Shown: positions 12,087-24,222 of the stretch, piece after piece
How the letters are laid out: each line of letters begins with the position of its first letter
How positions within the stretch are numbered: position 1 is the first letter of the stretch
Source: Sialis fuliginosa
Taxonomy: Eukaryota > Arthropoda > Insecta > Megaloptera > Sialidae
Direction: 5' to 3'
NCBI GenBank assembly: GCA_961205875.1
Contig: OY540812.1
Coordinates: 17,980,001-18,044,000 of the forward strand
Length of the DNA stretch: 64,000 bases
Position numbers and translations under genes: made by a program
Notes under the pieces: generated by a model
What the model was told of the DNA's origin: nothing
The model's input: the letters and a program-made list of their open reading frames with translations, nothing else
Database searches by the model: none

Positions 12087-12387
12087 TACGAATATTTTTT
12101 CTGGTGATAATAAAAACAATGAAACAAAAAGTAACGGTCAATTCTTTTTGTAACGACAATTAAAAAATTGCATTGGGCAAAAAATGCCCAAAATACAGAA
12201 TTCGTTTATTTTCCTCTAAAACCTTCCCTGAAGGACCCCAGAACTAATTTTTCTGCATATTGCTTATTTTGGTCAAAAAAGTAATTGTTAAGAAGTTTCA
12301 GATACATACAATAAGATTTGCGCGAGTTTTTTAGATGCCAACATGTATTTTGGGCAATAATTGCCCAAAATACAGGATAAGGGTTAA

Positions 12388-13556
12388 AACCAAAACTCTC
12401 AACGAGACATAATTAAAGATAATATCGTTGATATCTCGTCTCGTCAAAATTAAGTTGGTCTCGTCTCAGCGTAAAGTCCTAGTATTTTTTAAATAGCAAA
12501 CTAGAAACACAAATTCAATGTATTCCACATATATAATCGTAATTTACACTTTTGAAACTAAACAATCAATAATTTTAAGTGCATTTATATTTTAAAGTCC
12601 TAATACGCGCCCCTGTACATAAATATAACATATACATCCCGCCGGCAGAATTCACAATATATATTTTCCACCGCCCCCCCCCCCCCCCTGCAGAGTAAAA
12701 CTCACGGACCATATTCCGCCTACCTCAAACTCCAGCTCTGCAGTGCTCGATGTACACATTTGTATTTTTATATTAGATTTTTAAGAGTTTGGGGGTTGGG
12801 AAGCTGAACGTATATGCTTTAAATATATTATTTTCAATACGGTACCTGTCAAAACAGAAATGTTTCCATTGTAAAGGAAGTTGATTTTACTAAAATACGA
12901 TATATGACGCGAATGGTTTTGAAATATATTTTGATTAATGAAAATTTCTTATTCTAGTAATGGAAGTTCAAAAATTACTATTTTAGGTAGAAATATAAAA
13001 AGCGAAATTATGTTTATTATTTTAGTAATACATTTTGCAATAAATCATTTGTATATTATTCAATTATTACCATATTGTATATGCATTAGTAAGTGACTAA
13101 AATAATAGTAAATAACTAAAAAAAAAGTAAATACCTGTCTATAACATAGAATTAAAAATTAAAAGAGATGAATGTAACAAATATAATTTTTTGATAAATA
13201 TTAATGTAATTTGTTATTTTTAATTTAAAAAAAATACAAAAAATTAATTAATATTCATCTCGAAACTCGTATAGACTTAAAAAATTCTTACGATTAGCAT
13301 AAGATGCCATTACAACATAAATCTAGAGTAATAATTTGTAAAATGTTAAACTGACTATACATTGGTCACGTTCACGACTGACCAAAAACAGTGAACAACG
13401 AGCTTTGATTGGTTGATTTATGGAATTTCTGGTTGATTGTACCAGAAATTTAAAGAATGTCATTTTTTAAGCGTGTAAGGAAGTGAGACAGAAGTAACCA
13501 TAAAGAGATAGAAACTATTCCATCGTACTAAATCACATTCATTTTCTTTTCACTAT
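12388..13556. other. Non-coding stretch with a GC-richer patch
   Basis: 12393-12475 carries TCTCGTCTCG words shared with other places in the window. 12590-12740 is GC-richer, holds a 15-base C run (12674-12688), and a CTGCAGAG/CTCTGCAG inverted pair. On the minus strand an ATG opens 12 codons up to a GTAGGC donor-like site, which is too little to call an exon. The rest is AT-rich with nothing recognised. Confidence 0.5.
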
Positions 13557-13940
13557 ATAGGAATTGAATGCTCTACAAAAAAGATTCCATAAAATTTTCA
13601 CGTTTCGTGTGTCGTTCTTGAGATATCTTAAAAAATATATTTTTTGGGATGTCACCCCTTCCTTTTACACACGATTTTTATGATTTTGAAATGGGACCGC
13701 ACTCAACCCAGACCCAACCAACCAACCAAGTTTCATTAATATCAGTTCAGTTATTTATGATTTATGCGTGTGACAAATATTCAGAAGACAGACAGTCAGG
13801 CATGAAACAAAAAATGTTTGTTTTGACCTCAAATGAAAAGATCAAGTTAAAATTTTGAAATCGGAGAAAATTTTTTTTGTCTCATTTTAAAACGATCAAA
13901 AAGCTTTTCATATCTTCGATATGGTGAGGAAACAATAAAT
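13557..13940 (+). repeat. Unclassified repeat family R1, partial copy
   Basis: Matches the reverse complement of about 47110-47535. Shared landmarks in order: TGTCGTTCTTGAGATATC, TGTCACCCCTTCC, ACACACGATTTT, TTTGAAATGGGACCG, GTGTGACAAATATTCAGA, GACAGACAG, TTGTTTTGACCT, TTTTTGTCTCATT, TATCTTCGATAT. A short frame here and one in the 47-kb copy encode similar peptides (both start MSPLP and share DFEMGP and YACDK). This follows from the DNA similarity and is not proof of a gene. Confidence 0.8.
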
Positions 13941-16797
13941 AAATTGATATATTATGGAACACAAAAAAGCATGTTGTTTCAAGATAATCGCCGCTATAGC
14001 CTTATTGAGAATATTATTGCTGATGTACTAAATTATATACATAATAATTAGTTTGAAGTTATTAAATATCCCATAAATATTTAAAACATTATTAAATCAA
14101 ATTTGACAATGTCAAATAATTCTACAACAGTTGAACGTACAATGGATGAAAATGTTTTCGTATGATCAACCACGTAATACTGAAGTATTAATCTCGGTAT
14201 ATATAATTAAATAATCCTCTCAGACATTTCTCTGTGCTAGAGACAAAAGCATTCCAGTGATTTCTGAGGGACTTGTCGTAGAAACCTACCAATTAATTAT
14301 AACATAAGTAAAGGCATCTTTAACTATTCCCTCGCTTAATATATAACGGCCATAATAGAATTACTTGTTAGACTTAGGCCACGTTAATTATAAATGTTCC
14401 TTATGCGTATGTATGTATGATGTATTAACAGGTATGCGGAGATTTGATTTTGATGAATATATGGCAGATTCTTATTGAGTAACTTTTATTTAAACATATA
14501 TATTTTATGCTTGAACGAATAGAGCTACTATATTTAACAATTTTAGATCATAATCACAATCTTTTAGTATGATAAAACTCAAACTCAAAAGTACCGCATA
14601 CTTACACTAAAATAAAGAATTTATTGAATTTACCTGCAAAAAACTTTACACGGACATATTTTCGGAATTTTTTGTGAGGGAGCTTCAGCCCTCCGAATAT
14701 TTTAGTCAAATTCAGTTTTTATAATATTTAATATCTTCAGATACAATTGTGACACAGTTATGAAATTTGATAACTGGTTTATTATTAATAAGTGTTATCG
14801 AACTCCAGTATTAACTAATTATAATATATACCAGGATTGTATGAGGTGAGTGGGCCCATCGATATTTGTTATATCTAGTTATTTTTTGTTCTTTAATTTT
14901 TTCTTGAGTTGGACACTTATATTAAATAACATGACACAAAATACATATAATATACTTTGCTCATTTATCATATGATCAACTGTTAGATTTTGATCTGGAA
15001 CAAATTCTTAATAATACCAGGCATAATAAACATGGATTGCAAACCAACCCGTACGTATCAAGGATTTCCACCTTCACACACTTGTATATCATATTGACTA
15101 CAAAAAAACATTGCTTTAATTATTGTTTTTTTCTTTTATTATTAAGTACTAACAAAATAAATTAATACTCAACCAACCCTTTAAGATAAATACCTAAGCT
15201 TGTTAATTTATAATCAATGCAATTAACAATTAAATGCCATTTAACATGTCTAGGTTGGGAATCCCTCATATCTCTGGAAATGTGGATTTGCTGACCCATT
15301 TAATATTTTTTTACTCATTTAAGTTAGTATTTTACGCTCTTAAAATTTCTGACACCCAGTGAAATCAATAATTTATTGTAGTTTGTATAAATTAAAGTCA
15401 AATATACGCCCCTTTAGTTAATTAAATCAGAAACGATTTAACATATAAAGAGGGACTACCCCTAAATAAATTGTGTTAACCAATGTATTATTTAAATTGA
15501 TACTTTAACCAAATAAATATATATTTATTAGATATCAATAAAATTCTCAGACGCCACTCGTTTAAGATAAGATTTGACAATATTCTTTAAAAACAGTTAT
15601 TTATCGCAACAGTATTCTATAAATAATTGAAAACCAATTTGACGGATGAAACGTACGATTATTTTCGCAAGCTGTAGCCAATGAACTGTGAAACTAGACG
15701 ATATTACGTATCGATAAAACTACACTGCCTTCGTGACACGAATGTTAAACCGGTTGCATGATCACTAATTATAATACCAATTTAATTCTACTATACGTAG
15801 GCTGATCTTGTATTACAATTTATCAATCGATGCTATGAGAATTTGTTATTATTATCATTTTATTTATTGAGAGAATATAATAGATATATTTTACGAAAGT
15901 CTAGGCAATGTGTATAGGTATATTAATATTATTGCATTGAAACCGTAGGTACAATATATAATTTTTTAACCTATTTTCTCAAATCAAATTTCTTATTATT
16001 AGTCTCCCTTTGTTTCTATATATGTACGTTTATCTTTCACATGCATATACGGGTTAAATAAAAAGTAAGGAACATTGATTATATAGTTTGAACCTAAAGC
16101 AACATAGGGTTCCACGAGAAATTGTAATGAAATTATTGTAGTATAATATTTATCAGAGTTCGTTCTGTTATACGAGTACATGATATTGGTCTGGGTGTAA
16201 AGTATGGGATTAATTTTTAAAATAAATAGAAAAAATATCATGTTTTCTTTACAACGGATTGAAAAACAAAAAAGGTCTTACTTATACGAAGGAATTGGGG
16301 GGGGGGGAGATATAAGTTAAAAAAAATACCTGTGTAAAGGATCCCTCAAACATGAATTATTTCAAGGGTTCCACTAGAGTAAAAAGAATAAAAAAAACGC
16401 TGGTCGAAGGTGTTTACTTTTTGAAAAAATATTTTCTCCAAAACTTTGGTTATTTTTTCACGATGTTTTTTTTTTCGTTTTCATGTGTCGTCATACTTCA
16501 GAGATATGGCGTTATTGGCCTGATTTTTTTAATAGCAGCCTATATTTTTTGTTTCACCATTAGTTACTTTGTATTCTTTATTTATTTACTGCATTCTCTT
16601 TTCGATAAAAATGATTTTTACTTTTTCTGAAAAAATTTTTTTAAAGATAATATTTTAGGCTGTATATACCTACAGAATGTATTCAGAATACATGTACTAA
16701 AATTATTTATAAATACTAAATTATATTTACGTGAATTATTCAATTATTATTATTAACACTATATATAAAATAAAATAAATATGTTAATTACGTCAGT
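13941..16797. other. AT-rich stretch, no gene seen
   Basis: No supported gene. The frame at 16352-16630 (92 codons) is very hydrophobic, with two or three possible membrane-spanning runs. It is driven by poly-T tracts, lacks any recognised motif, and its neighbourhood shows no gene context. A short G run occurs near 16299. Confidence 0.5.
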
Positions 16798-17200
16798 AAA
16801 AAAACATCTGCCAAGAAAATGCACAGTGCTTCCTCATGCTAAATTCACCAAAGGTAGTTAATTATTGAACAATTTAAATAAAAACCGATAAAGTGTTCAG
16901 ATAAATTGCCTGGCATTGGTTAACTATTTAATTTTTATACGATTTTACTAAAAAATATTAATTTGAAACTTTTCTTAAGACGCACCTGATTTTTCGTATA
17001 TTTTTAATTTTTTGACAAATTCAATATAAATCTAAATTTATGCAAACGTCAAAATGACAAACAGACAGACATAGAATGAAAAGCGTTTGTCTTGACCTGA
17101 AACGGAAAGATCAATTTGAAATCGAAGAACAATTTTTTTGTCTCATTCTAAAACGACTACAAAGCTTCTCGTATCTTCGATATTGCGAAAAAGCAATAAT
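16798..17200 (+). repeat. R1 repeat family, internally deleted copy
   Basis: The first 250 bp match the reverse complement of about 47710-47942. Shared words include ACATCTGCCAAG, GCACAGTGCTTCCTC, TTGCCTGGCATTGGTTAAC and CTAAATTTATGCAAA. The match then jumps to the reverse complement of about 47103-47260 (GACAGACAGACA, GTTTGTCTTGACCTGAAACG, CTTCTCGTATCTTCGATATT). About 440 bp present in the 47-kb copy are missing here, with the break near 17060, next to GTCAAAATGAC words that form a tandem array in the long copy. Confidence 0.8.
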
Positions 17201-20200
17201 TTTATATTACATATTTTAAATTATAACAAAAATATTAATTATGATTCATGCAGTCATAATGTAGCATATCATCTATATGTATAGCTTTAATTCCCATCGA
17301 ATATAACGGTGTTCGTTAGTTTTGATAAAACAAAATTCCTGTAATAAAACCTTTAAAACATAATAAAGGCTTTTATTCGAAACCTAACCTATACACATAA
17401 TGTTTATTTTACAGCTTTAATTTCGCAAGACACAAAACATTTATATCTGCATCCTAAAACATACATAGACTAAAAACACATTAAACACAGTGGCGTTAAT
17501 ACATAAAAACCTTGCTGAAGAGTCTACATATATTTTACCTTTCATCGTACTGTGAAAAAATGTATCTGCTAATGTTTAAAGTTTTGGATATGATATAAAC
17601 TGTTACTTATAGCTTCTAGATGTAAATTTTATTTTCTTGGCCATTATTTTCTCATAAATTGTATTCCATATCATGGCTTTTTAGGAAACCCTAAAGATAT
17701 ATTATAATATATTACCTTCAACAATTTAAAATATTTATTTAATTTTGTTGCCCATTGGTATAGAATGTACAGCCAAACATACGGGTGTTAAGAAATTAAT
17801 ATTTATTTAAAGATCACTGAAGGACTAATACATCTTGTATTATACATATTCATTTAACTACCTAGCATTACAATTATTATCAGTCCAGATGTGGTATATT
17901 TACCAAATTTTAAGTTGTATAACTTACAAATTAGATTTTTCTCATGTGTTTCAACCAAATCAAAAATAATAAAAGGTTATTTTATATATATTTTTGGTAT
18001 ATTATTAATAGCAGGTATTATAAAGATTTTTTACGGGTAACTGAATTTTGTTATATTTTCTATGGATTTTCATATTTGTTTAAACTAAACTATAAAATTA
18101 ATATACTATTCACAGCTATCATACTGAAAATACTTCGTTGAGTGACTTTCGTTACATTTTTATGGTCAGAACTAAATTCTTAAAATTATCTGACATAAAT
18201 TTATGATTAAAATTATAATATAACAATTAATAACCTCCTTTGAAGTAAACCGCAGTAGATGTCAAGTACATATTTTACTTCAAAAACAAATATTAAAACC
18301 TCAGTTTCAACAGATTTAAATTTAGTATAACTTATAAGGTTTAAATCTTCAAAGATGAACTTGAATAAATCCATACTTTCTACGAGTAAGTGTAACAAAA
18401 TAACATGACGTATGCCCAGAAACCAATAAACACTATACAATTTTACTATTTTGAAAGATATTTTAAGAGCGTTATATTCTATGAATACCATAATTTTTTA
18501 ATGGTAGTATTTTAAAAATATAAAATAAATAAACATGTCATTGTTGCGACCCCGTTTGCTCCTATACACACGACGTCACTGTAGAACATCAGCATATACG
18601 GACTAAAACACGTTTAATACCATAAACTATTGAGATTCTATAACGCTGTTCATTGTTTCGGTAGTATTTTATAGATATGGGATCATAAATGTAACAAAAG
18701 CGAGAGTTATTATCTAGTTTAATGTGAAACAGGGGTGCATAATGTAATATGAATATGAGGACCTATATTAAACGCTATATAGAGCCATCAAACGGGATTT
18801 TTTAATTCAGGTTTATGTTATTCAATACCTTTAATAAGATTTTATGTGTATGTGTATACGTATAATTATGTGTATGTGAGTCGGCCATTCTGGTTGGTGA
18901 ATTTCCGAATTAAATAATATTGACGGTGATGCCTTTTATTGCAATTTGAAATGGATTTGCATTTATAAACATACATATGTAATGTATGCATGTGTTATCT
19001 CGCTCTATAAATAACTCTATCTCCCTTTAGGTATATATTTTTCTTTCCATATTACGATAAATATGTTAATTTATAAAGCATTATATGAGTTTATTTAGAT
19101 TATAAAATAATTACATTTTCCCAATGGAATCTCGATGAATAATAATAAATACGATATTCAAATATCATATTTAGCCGTAAAATCTAGTGAAATATACAAA
19201 ATTGGGTTTAAATAATAACGAAAATGCTAAACCACGTTATAAGTGCATTTCATTTGAAATAATGTAAAATAAAAAGAATTACAATTACTATTTATTGTTA
19301 AAATTTATGACTACCTATTATTTTGTTTCATTTATCCAAAAGAATTTTATTTGTATTTTTTTTTACCACTAACGATAAAATAATACAGATAATACAATTA
19401 CCCCTCCCAAACGTTTGCTCGTGTGGCAGGAGACAACTACTTATATTGACATTCTTTTTAATTTATATTAATTTTCATTTAAAAGAATACAAGCGTTTTT
19501 AAAGTATGTATGTAAATAATCTATTTTAATTTAAGTACTTTGTTTGTGTTTCAAGCATTATACATATAAAAAAAACTTGTACATAATCTGTTATATATTT
19601 TTATTTACTTTATGAAATATGCGGACGAAGCGAAAACATGTAAGAGCGTGAAAATAAAATTAAATAAATAAAATTCAGGATGCACGTTGTTTACCCAGTT
19701 ATAGTATAAATGATAATATATACACCCTAGATATAATAATACATATTTTATATACGGTTATGAGATTTTTTATAACGACAAAATGTATGAGACTGAATAC
19801 ATAATGTTGTCATATTGAAATGTACTAGGTAATATTTTTTTCGAATGTACGTTTTATATAAAAGAATGAATTTTTCACAATTTATGTAGGTATTTATATC
19901 AGGGTTTTTCAAAAGTAAAAAGAAGTTCCAACCTAATCTTAATTATTTTAATTTTTTATTTATTAATGCTAAACTTAAATACTGAACCAATTTGGATGGA
20001 ATATACACTAGGATCTATGATCCTGACTAACTTAATATCGTCGTAGTCATTTTAATATGTACTATGTTACAATATTATCAAAAATAAGATTTTGGTCTTT
20101 TTTCCCTATCTGTTTAAAATATCCTATATGTACATCAAACTCCGATTCTTATTAATGAGTAAAATGTAGTTTATCTTTTGTGATAGGCTCATAAGCTGAC

Positions 20201-20755
20201 CAATCATTTCTCCTATATGTCATTTGTCACAATATAAGAATATTAGAACTGGTAAAACTTGTAAATCAATTTTAAGTAGATGTTGATAATTTCTTTAAAC
20301 TAGGTTCTTTATACATATGACAACAACGATATATTATGCCGTACTTACACCAAAAGGACAAAACAGCAATATGATGTTTTAAAATCAATTCGTGTTTAAA
20401 AATGTAAAGGTCTTCTTGCAATTTTACCAAAACAACACCATTTCTGTTTTGTCTTTCAGGTGCAAACACGACATTACATCACGCTATCGTGTAAGATGGC
20501 TCAGTAAGCAGTAATATTTAATTTGACGCAATCAGGAAAATAATATTATTTTGGTACAACAGCTCTGAATTAGAGACACCATAAAACACCAATTAATATT
20601 TGATCTCAATGGATCATAAATCAAATCAAAATCAATTACCCTGAATCTGTTTATCTTCAAGAGGTACACAATAAGATGCAGAACTAATAATCAATAAATG
20701 GACCAAACATAATCTTCTTATCTCAAGTTTAAATTTGTTGTTTGACAAACGCATG
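17201..20755. other. AT-rich stretch, no gene seen
   Basis: About 3.5 kb of A/T-rich DNA with scattered ATATAT tracts and no supported coding frame, RNA or recognisable mobile-element ends. Short frames at 17944-18141, 18213-18491 and 20272-20469 have no motifs. Confidence 0.55.
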
Positions 20756-20905
20756 GCAAAGTAAAGTCTTGCAGGGTAAATTTAATTAAACCTTGGTTCA
20801 CGTAATTAAAGACAGCATCCTAGATTTGCTACAACCTGATTAATATCTGGTCTCTGAGTTTTTAATCGAAAATAATATTCGTTAACTAAAAAATCAGTTT
20901 TATAT
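20756..20905 (+). repeat. Local duplicated block, copy 1
   Basis: Shares an ordered set of words with 22194-22335: GTAAAGTCTT, ATTAAACC, GTTCACGTAATTAAAG, TGATTAATATCTGG and ATTCGTTAA. Spacing between words differs slightly. The two copies are in the same orientation, 1.4 kb apart, on either side of the GC-richer islet. An old tandem duplication, a pair of degenerate transposons or paired regulatory modules are all possible. Confidence 0.6.
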
Positions 20906-20967
20906 ACAGTCTTGTAATATAAATGATGATGATTGCAGATTGTTGTCGGCTGGATAGTTCCTTTAAC

Positions 20968-21160
20968 AACAGCTCAGTGGTGTTTTATGTATTGTTTTCG
21001 TGTTTAGTGAATTAACAGGGATACAAGATGGAAGAGGAATGTACTGATGGGCCGATCATCGCAGGTTGACACGTACAGAGTGGCCGGGTACAGGGGATGT
21101 GTAGGTTGGGAGCTACTAGGAAAGGGAATCTAACATTTAGTTCTCGTGTGGAGTAAATTA
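20968..21160. other. GC-richer islet, possible first exon or regulatory DNA
   Basis: A clear rise in GC within AT-rich DNA. On the plus strand an arthropod initiator-like TCAGTG near 20972 precedes ATG at 21028, which opens MEEECTDGPIIAG and then a stop, with a poor GTTGAC donor just before it. On the minus strand a different frame is open (see 21004-21115). The two readings cannot both be exons. A promoter or enhancer is equally possible. No protein family recognised. Confidence 0.2.
21004..21115 (-). other. Candidate terminal exon, minus strand (weak)
   Basis: The acceptor-like CCCTTTCCTAG is followed by an open frame of about 37 codons with fairly high third-position GC. It includes HPLYPATLYVSTCDDRP and ends in TAA at 21004-21006. 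Its entry phase happens to fit the exit phase of the candidate exon at 26794-26880 on the same strand, a one-in-three coincidence. No AATAAA was seen soon downstream and the peptide is not recognised. Confidence 0.2.
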
Positions 21161-21254
21161 TCTACTCATGAATCAGTAAAAAGAAAATGGAAATTATGAA
21201 ACTTACGTAAATTTAATGACATTATTGACATACTGTAATTATATACACAACAAT

Positions 21255-21347
21255 GATAATAAAATATTATAATATTTATAATATTAATAATATAATAATA
21301 ATATTTATAATATTAATAATATAATAATATAATAATAATATTATTTG
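21255..21347. repeat. AT microsatellite / degenerate tandem repeat
   Basis: Imperfect repeats of TAATATAATAATAATATTTA-like units. A block of roughly 29 bp (AATATTTATAATATTAATAA and following) appears twice in tandem. Confidence 0.85.
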
Positions 21348-21359
21348 ATAGTTTTGTGT

Positions 21360-22193
21360 AGAAAATTATGTATACTATAACCCTGTGGTGGCGCGGGCGG
21401 TGATAATTTTATAATTTAGTGGCGGAAAGTGCCACGTATTCTCCTGAGTAGCTGTTTATTTGCATCGTTTCGTTAATTGTGACATTTTTTGTGTTTTTAA
21501 GAAAATATTGCTGAAAGACTCTGTCTGACTTGATGTCACTGCTGTTTTCCCAAATCCTAGTGATCATATGTAATTTTTTTTCAGAATTTGATATAGTTAA
21601 TTTATTTATATGTAATTAAGTGAGTTACCAGGCGTAGTCCGGTCGGCCATATTTTATTTCAGTTATTTCATTTATGCCGCTGCAAGCAAATTACGCTCTC
21701 GCGGCTCCTGTAACATTAATGTGAATAAAAATAATTATTTATTTGTCAATCCTTCGTCTCCACTATCTTAATAGGTATATAAGGATAATGTAATGCCATT
21801 AGTAGTTTTGTAAGATTGTTGTGAGACATAAAGAAATAATTAAAATAACTTTCTCTGTTATATAAAATTATTTTATTATTTAAGTAGCTTATATCACTAT
21901 TTACCAACCCTTAAAGTTTCAAACTACCTCTTTGAAAATATTAATATATGCGGGTCTGACAGACTTGGTGCCCACACTAAAATTAATAAAATCCCCACTG
22001 GAGGGTATAAATTGATCAGATATTTTCACTTACTTAAGTAACCACAACAGTATTAAAATGTAGATAACCTGGCATACCAAATGATGTTGGGAAATGTTAC
22101 AGTACCACCACCACTAATTTAACACACGAGTTGATACGCAGTATATTTTCAATAATTAAAAATAAAATACGCTCTTGACTAAATACACTGGCA
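21360..22193. other. Mixed stretch, no gene seen
   Basis: 21380-21500 and 21625-21720 are GC-richer than average (GGTGGCGCGGGCGG, GTCCGGTCGGCC, CTCGCGGCTCC). They could belong to the same regulatory or exonic neighbourhood as 20968-21160. No reading frame of note. Confidence 0.4.
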
Positions 22194-22335
22194 TCGTAAA
22201 GTCTTACGGATATAATTAAACCTCAGTTCACGTAATTAAAGCTAGCTAGTTCTAACTGATGTGGTTTCAATGTGATTAATATCTGGAATTGGTGCTGCCG
22301 ATCGAGTACCAACTATTCGTTAATCGGATTTCACT
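22194..22335 (+). repeat. Local duplicated block, copy 2
   Basis: Partner of 20756-20905 in the same orientation. It shares GTAAAGTCTTACGG, CCTCAGTTCACGTAATTAAAG, GTGATTAATATCTGG and ATTCGTTAATCGG with small changes and spacing shifts. Confidence 0.6.
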
Positions 22336-22885
22336 AAAGGCTCATATAAATTATGTACTGACATTATGTTTGATTAGATTTAAATTATCACTGCAGTAAC
22401 CCATTGCATATTTTGGTAATTTATAATACCTGCGTATGTATATTTTACAATTGGAATTATTCAAATTTCATTTTATATTGGATAGCACAACATAACATTT
22501 GTTTCATTTTAAAATTGAATTGGACAAATTTGAAAATAAAACAAATGAAAATATACAACATACATACTTTTAAATAAATGTTTGTAACCCTGCAAATAAA
22601 TATTCACAGTTGAATATTATATAGTTAATATAAATAAATTTTATTATTACAAATAGAGAATATACGTAAAAAAAAATATAAAGAAATACATTAAAACTAA
22701 ACTAAGGTGGAAAATACATTAACACGGGCTGTGAGTTTTTCGGGTCACTGTGACCCGACGTAAGCAAGTGTGACTTTGAAATCCTATATTCAATAATCAT
22801 AACTCCATTCTTATAAATTAATTTAAATATAAATATCATATATAAATAATTTAAAATCATTATTTTATATAGAAATACAAAAACA

Positions 22886-23053
22886 CAGTGGAACCTCGTA
22901 AGTACACGTTTTTGGAGGAACTAGGGGAGAAACACGTACTAAAGAGAAAAACGTACTAACTAAATATTTTATCATTGGCATGCGGTCTTATGGAAGAATT
23001 CCGGGACCTAAAAAACGTATTATGGCAAAAAACGTATTAATGAGGTTCCAATG
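22886..23053. mobile_element. pogo/Tigger-like MITE
   Basis: The left end is CAGTGGAACCTCGTAAGTAC. The right end is GTATTAATGAGGTTCCAATG, an imperfect inverted partner. Ends of the form CAGTGGAACCTC are typical of pogo/Tigger elements. The right flank is TA as expected; the left is CA, a likely decayed TA. The interior repeats ACGTACTAA/ACGTATTA words. The element is about 168 bp with no coding capacity. Confidence 0.72.
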
Positions 23054-24069
23054 TAGTTTGAAATCAATTTCGTAAATATTTAAATATTTTTTAAATAAAG
23101 TAGAGCAATGCAAAAACAACAATTTCTAGTTTGTCCACATCCCTACAATTAAAGTAACATAAACAGTTTTAAATTCCATTGACCCCTTAAATAAATAGAT
23201 TAAGCATAGTTTAACGTTCTTTTTCGTACGATCATGGTATATATCGCAGACACTACCAGATTAAAGAATAAAGCTTTGTTCACGAAAATGCGAAGCAATT
23301 AGAGTTCTATCTTAATTAGAATTCAAGATAAAATCAATAGCTTGTTGGTAATACTCGGAAAGGTAACTTATTCTATACAGAAAGACATTCGTTTTGATTG
23401 TCTTATCTTAGTTGATGTAGTTTTAATTGAAATAAATTTTAATTGTAATTATTAATTATTATTTCTTTTTGACATTTATAATTGATCAATTTTGTATAAT
23501 GCTAACTATATTAAATATATTTTAATAATGTTAAAAAAATAACATTTCAAATATCAATTCTTAATTAGCTTTGTCTATTTTATCTTGTTGATTAAATAAA
23601 TACCTATATAAGATCACTTTGGTAAAACTTATTTACTATGTATGTTGTTTACTGTCTTGAATATTATTCCTAGACATTTTCATTTTTTTATCTGAATAAT
23701 TGAGTAAAAAGATATAATAGGTCTATCGTATAGAAATATAAATGGAACTTGAAAAAGTTTTTACGTAACGAGACCAGTTTAAATTGATTATTGAACAAGA
23801 CTATTGGTTATAAAATCCGCGCTAACAGTGTTTCATATCGCCAAATCAAACATTGAATTAGTTACCTGAAATTATAAAAAAATTAAATGGTCTCAAAAAT
23901 ATACCCAAAAAATGTAGGTATAGTTTCGTTTCATTAAAATGTTCAACCAATCTCTTGTGAAGTTCTACTGTACGGTTTTCAATAAATTCTTAATATTTCG
24001 TGCTAAATTACTACCAGCATTTTCTCAATTGATTTTTATACAAGCTTTAAGGCTTCCGCGGTGACCTTA

Positions 24070-24222
24070 ATATGAATCGCGGCTTCTGGGCATAAGACGC
24101 GTCGGTTTGGTCGTTCTATCGCCTAACGTTATCTGAAGATGTTAACTGTAATGTGTGATGAGACGTTGGTCGACAGAACGACCAAACCAACGCAGCTTAC
24201 AACTAAGAGCCAAGATTCACTT
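24070..24222. mobile_element. Small inverted-repeat MITE, unclassified
   Basis: Arms of about 45 bp. The left has GAATCGCGGCTTCTGGGCAT and CGTCGGTTTGGTCGTTCT. The right is the inverted AGAACGACCAAACCAACG with AAGAGCCAAGATTC. The loop between them is about 60 bp. The superfamily and target duplication are not clear. A preceding TTAA-like flank is suggestive only. Confidence 0.62.

Larger units (their letters stand above)
11311..12387 (-). mobile_element. piggyBac element, internally deleted, TTAA-flanked
   Basis: The left end is TTAACCCTTATCCTGTA at 11311-11327. The right end is TACAGGATAAGGGTTAA at 12371-12387. They are exact reverse complements, each including the TTAA target. Subterminal words repeat as well: TTTTGCCCAA near 11364, and TTGGGCA/TGCCCAAAATACAG twice on the right (12173-12198 and 12352-12375). 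These could be transposase-binding repeats. The element is 1,077 bp with both TTAA sites, less than half of a typical autonomous piggyBac. It retains only the 3' part of the transposase. Clean identical ends suggest fairly recent movement in trans. It inserted into a GAGACGAGA-rich repeat whose halves lie at 11105-11180 and 12393-12475. Confidence 0.92.

Noticed and set aside
12590..12740. Minus-strand ATG with 12 codons then GTAGGC, as a possible first exon
   Set aside because: Too short, next to a poly-C run, and no matching downstream exon. The patch looks like repeat debris.
16352..16630. 92-codon hydrophobic frame that looks like a small membrane protein
   Set aside because: Poly-T/A tracts in AT-rich DNA give F/I/Y-rich frames by chance. 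No motif, no splice or promoter context and no second copy.
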